A stretch of DNA of 64,000 bases, taken from positions 1,178,001-1,242,000 of the forward strand of contig NZ_PEGF01000001.1 in NCBI RefSeq assembly GCF_002742635.1, written 5' to 3'. The DNA comes from Caulobacter sp. X (GTDB lineage Bacteria; Pseudomonadota; Alphaproteobacteria; Caulobacterales; Caulobacteraceae). The notes under the pieces are model-generated. The model did no database searches and had not been told where the DNA came from. It saw only the letters and a program-made list of their open reading frames with translations. Shown one piece after another: positions 57,721 through 64,000 of this stretch. Each line of letters opens with the position of its first letter. Position 1 is the stretch's first letter. A program made the position numbers and the translations under genes.

Positions 57721-58143
57721 TTAACCGAAAAATGGATCTGTCGCGCTTTGGAGTGCGAGGAGATCGTCCAACAGAAAGGCGCGGTAGCTTTCGGCGATCT
57801 CGCTCTCGGTCGGCATGCGTCCAAGGCGCGCGCGAAGACGATCTTGTAGGCGGGGAAGTATTCCGAGGGTGCGGAAAAGCAGGTGTCGCTTCCTGGCTTC
57901 ACGTATCACCCGAGCAACCGGCCTCATCCAGTCGTAGTCGGCGTGGGTAAGCCCGGCTGGCGGAAGCGGCGCGTCTAGATCGTGCTGATCGAGTAGCTCA
58001 TATCTAGGTGGCGATGAAACGAAGATGCGCGGACGGAATGGATTACCGGCTGTTGGGCGCACGCTGATCGCGAGTAGCGATACCGCCTTGCGGATGGTCG
58101 CGGACGTGTAAGCGCGTGGGCGCATGCGGAGTTCAGACGACAT
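57721..58143 (-). CDS. Unknown element protein, about 140 aa
   Basis: ATG at 58143 is used here; the frame is open to 58164. The product is MSSELRMRPRAYTSATIRKAV followed by PRIFVSSPPRYELLDQHDLD and a helical end (ARVIREARKRHLLFRTLG, then TESEIAESYRAFLLDDLL). No family recognised. The start codon lies in one arm of a 10-bp hairpin at 58141-58165. It lies 22 bp before the nuclease gene. Confidence 0.5.
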   Translation of the reverse strand: MSSELRMRPRAYTSATIRKAVSLLAISVRPTAGNPFRPRIFVSSPPRYELLDQHDLDAPLPPAGLTHADYDWMRPVARVIREARKRHLLFRTLGILPRLQDRLRARLGRMPTESEIAESYRAFLLDDLLALQSATDPFFG

Positions 58144-58165
58144 GGAGCGCTCATGGCGCTCCATG
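58141..58165 (-). promoter_or_regulatory. Perfect hairpin over a start codon
   Basis: CATGGAGCGC (58141-58150) and GCGCTCCATG (58156-58165) are a perfect 10-bp inverted repeat with a five-base loop TCATG. It lies between the stop of the DUF6641 gene and the start of the next gene, so it may attenuate or regulate reading of that gene. Confidence 0.5.
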
Positions 58166-58176
58166 TCCTTCGGTCT

Positions 58177-58623
58177 TTAGGCCTTGGCCTTGCCCTTGAA
58201 GTTGCGCTGCCGTTCGACAGCAGCGGTGGCCGTCACGGCGTCGAGTTCACCGGCCTCGACAGCCTGGGTCAGGGTGTCGATGACGGCGGGCAGGGCTTCC
58301 AGCTTCTCGACCGAAATGGCGGTCATGCCCTTCGCCAGCTCAAGAGGCTTAGCCCCATAGCGAAGCGTGAAGAACAGGCTGCCGTTGGCGTCGGTGAACC
58401 AGCCGCGACGAACGTGGCGCGGGGCTTCGACTCGCGTGCGATTGCCCGCCTCGTCCTTGCGGGTGACGATGCGCGTGGCTTTGAAGGGCTCGCCGGCCAG
58501 GTGAGCGCCGACCAGGGCCTTCTGTTCGGTGAGATAACGGACGAGCTTCTGGCGGTTGCGGGCCGTGGCGTTCGCCGGGGCGGGCTTCGCAGCGACCAAC
58601 TTCAGCGTCTTGAGCATCGACAT
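58177..58623 (-). CDS. DUF6641-like protein
   Basis: ATG at 58623 follows CAGGGGAG and gives 148 residues: MSMLKTLKLVAAKPAPANATARNRQKLVRYLTEQKALV...GWFTDANGSLFFTLRYGAKPLELAKGM and a basic end NFKGKAKA. The pattern matches DUF6641, small proteins common on integrative elements and phages. The basic ends suggest nucleic-acid binding. Function unknown. Confidence 0.65.
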   Translation of the reverse strand: MSMLKTLKLVAAKPAPANATARNRQKLVRYLTEQKALVGAHLAGEPFKATRIVTRKDEAGNRTRVEAPRHVRRGWFTDANGSLFFTLRYGAKPLELAKGMTAISVEKLEALPAVIDTLTQAVEAGELDAVTATAAVERQRNFKGKAKA

Positions 58624-58883
58624 CGGGAACTCCCCTGCGGGGTTGTGGTGTCGCGGCTCTAAAGCCGTCTTCCAGGAGAGCGACCGTAAAGGTAGTGGTC
58701 CTTCGCCTAATCGCGGCGCACAGCTCATCGACGCACTTCTCGAAAGTAGCCGAAGTGGTTCGGGCCTTTGGTTTGTGGACCGGCGCGCCAGTCGCTCTAA
58801 GGGAAGCTCTCGAAAGTTGTGCGCGCCAGAGCCCTAGGCTTCCGAATCAGGTTCATTTAAGCAGCTTGAGTGAGAGGTGCAGC

Positions 58884-61800
58884 ATGAGCCCGGCGTCGCG
58901 CAAAACCCCCAAAGAAAGCGAGGTCTTGAGCCTCGCCACTCAGTATAGCCAGGGCGTTCGGGCTGCTGAGAGAGCTACCATTTCTGCAGAGCGTGAAGCT
59001 CAGCTCACCACGCCAGTTAGCAACCTATTTATTGGCTTGGCGCGTGTCGCAGGCCTGGGCGCGATCGAGCTGATCAGGGAGACACGCTTAGATCGCACAC
59101 GTCCAGACTTTGCCGTAGTCCACGTCGATGGCGCGAGACACAGACAGAAGGGCTATATCGAGCTTAAAGCGCCAGAGATCTCCGTGAATGCCTCCACATG
59201 GACGAACAGAAATGCTCGTCAATGGGAACGGATGAGCGTTGAGGCCGAGATACTGATAGTTTGCAACGGTATCGAAGCACAAATTTATCGGAGCGGAGAG
59301 CCGATCGGTGAGACGGCAAGTCTGCCATATCATGATCCAGAAGCCTGGTCAGCCGACGAGCTAGTGAAGCTCATCAGGCGCTTTCTGGAGCTAAACCCAA
59401 GGCCAATTACGTCGGTCGGTGATCTCTCTAAGCGCCTTGCAATTAGGACGGCAGACCTTCGCGACCGGCTGCTCTGGTTGCTTCGAGAAGCAGGAAATGC
59501 TGCGGACGCAGCAAGGGGGGCGCTATCCTCATGGAGGATGCACGTACATCCCGAAGCTTCAGAAATTGCATTCGCAGATGGAATTTCGCAGGTCATCGCC
59601 TACGGGATGGTTCTTGCTGCACTTACGTCTAAAAATGCAGATGCCGATGGTGACGGCATCATCACTGTTCTTGAAGCGCGCCAATCGATCCGTCGATTTA
59701 GCCCTGTCTTGGCTGCAGCATTTGCCCCACTGGTCGACAAGCCCGTTTTATTTGAAGCCGTACGCTTAGAGATCGGCTCCCTCGAAGCAATCATCAGCGC
59801 AATTGACCCGGATCGGGTAAACAGGAGTGCTGATAGGCGCGGTGAGCCATGGCTCTATTTTTACGAAGATTTCCTCGCGGAGTATGACCCGGAAGAGAGA
59901 AAGCAGGCTGGGGTATACTACACGCCCCTTTCAGTTGTTCAGGCGATGGTGGCGATGGTTGACCATACGCTGGTCAATCGGATGGGCAAGCGGCTCGGCT
60001 TTGGCGACGCTTCAGTAGTTACCCTTGATCCAGCTACAGGAACTGGGACGTTTCCTCTGGCCGTGATTGACCATGCGGTCGCGCGTGCCCAAGCGACGCG
60101 TGGCAAAGCTGGCAAGGTGCAGGCCGCAGGTAACCTCGCAAAAGGGCTCTACGCGTTCGAGCTTTTGCCTGGACCATACTCTGTGGCTCATCTGCGTATA
60201 AATCAGCGCCTCCACGAATTGATGCCAGCCTACGATGGCCATGCTCGGGTTGTGCTTACCGATACACTTGAATCGCCGCTAAATCCTCAGGAGCAATTGT
60301 CACTTTTTGGCGATGCTGAAGTGCTTGCAGCAGAGCAAAATCGCGCCAAAAGGATCAAGCTTGAGCAGCGCGTCACCGTTGTTCTTGGAAATCCACCTTA
60401 CCGTCGAGTTGATCGCGGCGCACCCGGCCGAGGCAATGGCGGATGGGTTGTCGAAGGTAAGGTTCCCGGTAGAAAAACGTCGAAGGCGCTCTTTGACGAC
60501 ATTCTGGATGTAGCCAAGAAACACACAAACTTTGCTCACCACGCCAGCCTTTATAATCTTTATGTGTATTTTTGGCGCTGGTCCCTATGGAAAGCTTTTG
60601 AAGCCCACGGTGAGGGTCCTGGGATTGTAGCTCTGATTACCGCTAGCAGTTGGCTGTCGGGTCCGGGGTTTGTTGGCCTTCGCCAAATGGTCCGCGCCAC
60701 TTGTGACGAGGCGTGGATTATCGATCTCGGCGGCAACAACCGCGATGCTCGCCCCGAAGACAACGTCTTTGCAATTGAAACGCCAGTTGCGATCGTGGTC
60801 CTAGTGAGAACCGGAAAGAGCGACGCCAAACAGCCGGCAGCGATCAATTATCGAAGGATAACGGGGTCCTCGGAAGAAAAACTCGCCGCCTTAGCGGAAA
60901 TTGCCTCATCGGAGGACCCTTTCGGAGGCGAATGGAAGGATGGCCCGACGGGCTGGCTGGAGCCATTTGTCCCGGCAACAGGAGACGCGTCTTGGGCAAC
61001 GTTTCCCAAGCTTGCGGATATATTTCCATGGCAGCAGCCTGGATGTAAGTTCGGCCGTACTTGGCCGATCGCCCCGCTTGCCGAAACTCTCTCGGAGAGA
61101 TGGGATTATTTTAGAAGATCTTCTGTGGAGGATCGGCCTCAGCTTTTCGTTACCGGCACATCAGGACGGAACGTATTTACGAAAGTTGATGGATTGCCTC
61201 GCCTTGCGGACGTCGGCCCGCAAGATAGCCCACAGCCAATGCCAAGGTATGGGTACCGGAGCTTTGATCGGCAAACGGCTTTTGCCGACCCGAGGATGGC
61301 GAAAACTGAAAGTCCATCATTATGGGGCACTTGGTCTGAAAAGCAGGTTTATCTTGCTAGCTTCCTCACGGGTAAAATCGGCTTCGGTCCCGCCATGACC
61401 GTCAGCGCCTATGTACCAGATTTGCACTTTTTTAGAGGGAGCTACGGCGGCAAAGACATAATTCCGCTCTATAGAGATGCCGACGCAAAGAAGGAAAATC
61501 TGTGCAGTGGGCTAGCCGATGCAATCGGAAAACGGCTTGGCATTGCGAGCCCGAACGTCTGTGACATAGCCGCCTACGTGTACGCGATTATGTCTGATCC
61601 GGGCTATTATCAGCTCTTCCAGGCAGAGCTTGAAACTCCGGGGCCGCGGGTGCCGTTTACAGCGGACGCCAAGCTCTGGGCAAAGGCAGTCTCTCGCGGA
61701 GAAGAACTGCTGTGGCTTCATACCTTCGCAGAACGGTTCCAGAGCGCGCCAGCGAAGCGCGGGCCAAATGTTCCGTTGCTCGAGGGAATTGAATGGGAAG

Positions 61801-62216
61801 AGGCGGTTGAGACACTTCCCAATGACCTCTCTGAAGTCGCTTACATCGAAGCGGATCAAACTCTTGTGGTTGGAACTGGGCGCATTTTAGGCGTGTCCCG
61901 CTCGGTTTGGGAGTTCGAAGTCAGCGGCATGAGGGTAGTCGAGCGGTGGATAGGTTACAGGACTGTGAAGGGCCTTGGCAAAGCTGCGTCCTCCAAAAGC
62001 CAGTTGGACAAGATCCGCCCTTCAGAGTGGAACGACGACTGGAATGACGAGCTGCTCGATCTAATCCGGGTTATCACACGGACGATCCAAGTTCATAACT
62101 CTGATGACCTACTCAATCAGATCGTCGCCGGCCCCCTGATACTTGGTTCTGAATTGCCGCTTCCCAAGCCTAGCGAAAGGTTGCCACCGAAGACATTTAC
62201 GGCAGGACTTATTTGA
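58884..62216 (+). CDS. Fused nuclease-adenine methyltransferase, type IIG/ISP-like restriction-modification enzyme
   Basis: ATG at 58884 follows GAGAGGTG and gives 1110 residues. A PD-(D/E)xK nuclease-like part lies at about 72-100 (RPDFAVVHV...GYIELKAPE), the SAM motif DPATGTGTFPLAV near 381 and the catalytic NPPY (VVLGNPPYRRVD) near 502; the C-terminal 400 residues would read DNA sequence. No helicase motifs are present, unlike LlaBIII-type enzymes, so type IIG-like is the best guess. Residues 253-264 form a canonical EF-hand loop. Base composition is lower in GC than neighbours. Confidence 0.8.
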   Translation: MSPASRKTPKESEVLSLATQYSQGVRAAERATISAEREAQLTTPVSNLFIGLARVAGLGAIELIRETRLDRTRPDFAVVHVDGARHRQKGYIELKAPEISVNASTWTNRNARQWERMSVEAEILIVCNGIEAQIYRSGEPIGETASLPYHDPEAWSADELVKLIRRFLELNPRPITSVGDLSKRLAIRTADLRDRLLWLLREAGNAADAARGALSSWRMHVHPEASEIAFADGISQVIAYGMVLAALTSKNADADGDGIITVLEARQSIRRFSPVLAAAFAPLVDKPVLFEAVRLEIGSLEAIISAIDPDRVNRSADRRGEPWLYFYEDFLAEYDPEERKQAGVYYTPLSVVQAMVAMVDHTLVNRMGKRLGFGDASVVTLDPATGTGTFPLAVIDHAVARAQATRGKAGKVQAAGNLAKGLYAFELLPGPYSVAHLRINQRLHELMPAYDGHARVVLTDTLESPLNPQEQLSLFGDAEVLAAEQNRAKRIKLEQRVTVVLGNPPYRRVDRGAPGRGNGGWVVEGKVPGRKTSKALFDDILDVAKKHTNFAHHASLYNLYVYFWRWSLWKAFEAHGEGPGIVALITASSWLSGPGFVGLRQMVRATCDEAWIIDLGGNNRDARPEDNVFAIETPVAIVVLVRTGKSDAKQPAAINYRRITGSSEEKLAALAEIASSEDPFGGEWKDGPTGWLEPFVPATGDASWATFPKLADIFPWQQPGCKFGRTWPIAPLAETLSERWDYFRRSSVEDRPQLFVTGTSGRNVFTKVDGLPRLADVGPQDSPQPMPRYGYRSFDRQTAFADPRMAKTESPSLWGTWSEKQVYLASFLTGKIGFGPAMTVSAYVPDLHFFRGSYGGKDIIPLYRDADAKKENLCSGLADAIGKRLGIASPNVCDIAAYVYAIMSDPGYYQLFQAELETPGPRVPFTADAKLWAKAVSRGEELLWLHTFAERFQSAPAKRGPNVPLLEGIEWEEAVETLPNDLSEVAYIEADQTLVVGTGRILGVSRSVWEFEVSGMRVVERWIGYRTVKGLGKAASSKSQLDKIRPSEWNDDWNDELLDLIRVITRTIQVHNSDDLLNQIVAGPLILGSELPLPKPSERLPPKTFTAGLI

Positions 62217-62272
62217 CGAAGAGGCGAGTTTTGCCAGATCAAAGCCGCTCATCTTGAGAGCGACTATGTGCG

Positions 62273-62291
62273 TAACGTCTTGGTAGATGGC
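62273..62291. other. attR of the integrated element
   Basis: TAACGTCT (62273-62280), then TGG, then the core TAGATGGC (62284-62291), then chromosomal CAGATGCC. The first 8-mer is the exact inverse of AGACGTTA at 45543-45550, and the core equals that of attL. Confidence 0.85.
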
Positions 62292-62462
62292 CAGATGCCG
62301 CGCGCGGACGGCTGCGTTGGTGGTCCGGCGCGCCGTATTGATCTCGGCGGCGGGAATTCCGGTGGCCAGGGAAACGAGTTGGGTGACGAAACCCGCCATC
62401 AGGCGGTCGCGTCGGGGATCGGGCGTGATGACCCAGATATCCTCAAGGGCATGAACCAGCAT
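62284..62462 (-). pseudogene. 5' half of the split DnaA-domain-IV-like gene
   Basis: ATG at 62462 follows GGGAGGAGAGAG and encodes MLVHALEDIWVITPDPRRDR... through AAVRARHLAIY, where the core begins. Past the core the frame reads into the element for 58 further codons to 62109, giving a 117-residue chimera. Its 3' partner is at 45333-45533. The fusion of AIY with LTHITFHWP restores a natural helix-turn-helix. Confidence 0.9.
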
Positions 62463-62580
62463 GGCGCTCTCTCCTCCCGACCGCGAGCAGGTCGGACAGC
62501 GCCACTATAGGTTTATTTTCTCACGGAGAGGAAGATATTCCTAAAATCTCATCCTTTCAGAGCTTAAGTCATTGATATTT

Positions 62581-63516
62581 CTATGCAGCGGCCGCCGCTT
62601 CGCTCGTGATGAAACGAGCATTCGTGCGTTTCATGTCGATCAGAGGGACAGGTTTTGAAGGCGTGTCCAAGATTCGAACCTCAGGCACGCGATCGAACAG
62701 CGCAGCCATTTGCTCAATCCAAGCCCCATCCAGCGTCGACACCTTCTGGCGCAAGGCGCTGCAGGCGCCGACGGCGGCCTCCCGCGTGGCGACTGGATTG
62801 GTCGCCAGGATATCCGCCGGACAGTTCTGGCGGAGCCCCGTCACTACCTCGGCCGGTGGTTGCGGAGCTGTCTTCAGCCACTGCTCGGACTTCCGGAACC
62901 CATCGCCGCCCAGCAAACGCATCATATACCCGGTCCGCGATTGGAGCAGCACATGCTTGAGCGGATCGACGATGATGACGGGGAACAGCGGCGCCAAGTC
63001 CGGCAGGGCGATATTGGCGTAGCACCGCACGCCCCAGTAGCGCTCGGCGATCCGCGCGAAATGGTCGACGTCCCGCACCAGCTCCAGTCCCGACTCCGCC
63101 ATCGGGAGTATTTCGACCTTCGGCTTGTTCGGATCGACGCTGTCGTTAGCGACGTCGATATAGAGCGAGCCCATCTGGATCGCGTTCTGGAAGTAGCGGT
63201 CGCGAAGCACGCCCCAGATCATGGTCGCAGCGCCGCCATGCTTGAGAAAGGCGCTGACCGCCCTCGCCGCTGAGCTGCGCGCCCTGGCGTTGCGGGCGCG
63301 AAGATTGATCACGACATCCTGCGTTATCTCCATGCAATAGCCGTAAGGATATGGCTTGTCGCGGCGCGCGAGCGCGCCGGGCGCTAGGGCTGTGTCGGTC
63401 TCCGCCCTCATGGCCAGAAACAGCGTCTCCAGCTCAGGGAGGACGGGCAGGAGAAACCGGCGCGTCAGCGCGGTCTGAAGGCGACTGGCGTCTAGAGAGT
63501 CAGGAGGCTGGATCAC
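62581..63516 (-). CDS. Conserved hypothetical protein, 311 aa
   Basis: GTG at 63516 starts the frame, with no clear ribosome site. The protein has KPYPYGYCMEITQDVVINLRARN, NAIQMGSLYIDVANDSVDPNKPKVEILPM, and GVRCYANIALPDLAPLFPVIIVDP, a mix of strands and helices, without signal or membrane helix. The YPYGYC(M)EIT segment is distinctive but I cannot name its family. It lies between the DUF885 gene and the split DnaA-like gene and is chromosomal. Confidence 0.6.
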   Translation of the reverse strand: MIQPPDSLDASRLQTALTRRFLLPVLPELETLFLAMRAETDTALAPGALARRDKPYPYGYCMEITQDVVINLRARNARARSSAARAVSAFLKHGGAATMIWGVLRDRYFQNAIQMGSLYIDVANDSVDPNKPKVEILPMAESGLELVRDVDHFARIAERYWGVRCYANIALPDLAPLFPVIIVDPLKHVLLQSRTGYMMRLLGGDGFRKSEQWLKTAPQPPAEVVTGLRQNCPADILATNPVATREAAVGACSALRQKVSTLDGAWIEQMAALFDRVPEVRILDTPSKPVPLIDMKRTNARFITSEAAAAA

Positions 63517-63639
63517 AAAGAGAACGAGAGTTGCACGAAACGTGGCGACCGAAGCGCCTGCGCGACAGGATAACGTCCGCTCGCCAAGTCGTCAGCTCGC
63601 CTTAAAGGGCACCGTCCCCGATTGGGGCTTCGTCAGCCC

Positions 63640-64000
63640 TCACCGCTTCGCGTTCCGTTCCACGATCCAGGCGTCGACGCGGCGCTCCAGAACCGCCAGC
63701 GGCAGCGAACCGTCCAGCAGCACCACGTCATGGAAGGCCCGCTCGTCGAAGCGCGGTCCCAGAGCTTGCTCAGCGCGGCGGCGCAGCTCCAGGATTTTCA
63801 GTTCGCCAACCTTGTAGGCCAACGCCTGGCCCGGCCAGGAGACGTAGCGTTTCAGCTCCACCTCGATGTTGACCGGCGACAGGGCCGTGTTGTCGGTGAA
63901 GCAAGCGCGCGCTTGGTCCAAGGACCAGTGCTTCCAGTGGATGCCCGTCTCGGCGACCAGCCGGCAGGCGCGCCACATCTCGTAAGAGAGACGGCCGAAC
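63640..64000 (-). CDS. DUF885-type protein, C-terminal part
   Basis: The frame enters from the right edge (FGRLSYEMWRACRLVAETGIHWK) and ends at 63640. GIHWKHWSLDQARACFTDNTALS and VSWPGQALAYKVGELKILELRRRAEQALGPRFDERAFHDVVL are characteristic of the DUF885 zinc-peptidase-like family C-terminus (with the PGQAxxYKxG motif). Only about 120 residues are inside the window. Confidence 0.82.
   Translation of the reverse strand, partial: FGRLSYEMWRACRLVAETGIHWKHWSLDQARACFTDNTALSPVNIEVELKRYVSWPGQALAYKVGELKILELRRRAEQALGPRFDERAFHDVVLLDGSLPLAVLERRVDAWIVERNAKR

Larger units (their letters stand above)
45526..62291. mobile_element. Integrative element, about 16.8 kb, serine-recombinase type
   Basis: The boundaries are defined by the split DnaA-like gene, identical 8-bp cores at both ends, and restored reading frame when flanks are joined. 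The first gene is a large serine recombinase. No conjugation, replication or capsid genes are recognised, so it looks like an integrative mobilizable-type or satellite-like island whose transfer needs help. Cargo covers a flagellin, two-component system, nucleases and a restriction-modification-type enzyme. Confidence 0.88.

Noticed and set aside
45526..62291. A CRISPR-Cas locus suggested by the Cas4-like nuclease
   Set aside because: No repeat-spacer array and no other cas genes are present; the protein has the DUF2779 C-terminal domain instead.

Overview
The window is high-GC alphaproteobacterial DNA that looks like a Caulobacter chromosome. This is inferred from a CckA-type hybrid kinase next to flhB-fliR-fliQ, a DivJ-type kinase with a divergent small kinase, a CtrA-like box in front of fliQ, and the Caulobacter-type flagellin ends of one cargo gene. 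No rRNA, convincing tRNA or CRISPR array was seen.

Region by region. 0-4.3 kb: a membrane-stress/polyamine-type cluster of the E. coli yjfI-J-K-L-M-C kind, split into two divergent halves (DUF2170, PspA and an ATP-grasp on minus; DUF2491, DUF350 and DUF1190 on plus) around a 10-bp direct repeat. 4.3-11.7 kb: LMW phosphatase, hydantoinase/oxoprolinase, a TMEM165/GDT1 Mn exporter behind a recognisable yybP-ykoY Mn2+ riboswitch, a DUF2793 phage-like protein and nitronate monooxygenase. 11.8-18.6 kb: both methylmalonyl-CoA mutase subunits and the MeaB chaperone, with a Tat-type hydrolase and its divergent TetR regulator between them. 18.6-26.3 kb: a soluble double-PAS chemoreceptor, a membrane-anchored LuxR-type protein, cckA, and flhB-fliR-fliQ. 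26.3-27.8 kb: a translationally coupled arsR-aqpS-arsC operon. 27.8-45.3 kb: housekeeping genes (methylglyoxal synthase, RF3, TonB-dependent receptor, divJ, sufE, trhO and others), a Tat-targeted aminotransferase, and an apparently orphan sigma-54 promoter at 29.74 kb.

45.53-62.29 kb is an integrated element of about 16.8 kb. A large serine recombinase sits at its left end. The target is a short DnaA-domain-IV-like gene whose 3' half lies at 45.33-45.53 kb and whose 5' half lies at 62.28-62.46 kb. Both junctions carry the same 8-bp core (TAGATGGC), and joining the element ends restores a perfect 8-bp inverted repeat expected of attP. Cargo, left to right: an HTH protein of unknown function, a resolvase/invertase-type serine recombinase overlapping convergently with a 421-aa Caulobacter-type flagellin, a MASE1-like sensor kinase with a FixJ-type regulator, two unknown proteins behind a strongly structured leader, two small proteins, a Cas4-like + DEDD double nuclease (DUF2779), two further small proteins, and a 1110-aa fused nuclease-methyltransferase (type IIG/ISP-like) that contains a textbook EF-hand loop and is visibly AT-richer than the rest.

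The right edge returns to chromosome with an unrecognised 311-aa protein and the C-terminus of a DUF885-type protein. All family names come from motif recognition by eye. No database search was run, and start codons were chosen from Shine-Dalgarno spacing and overlap with neighbours.
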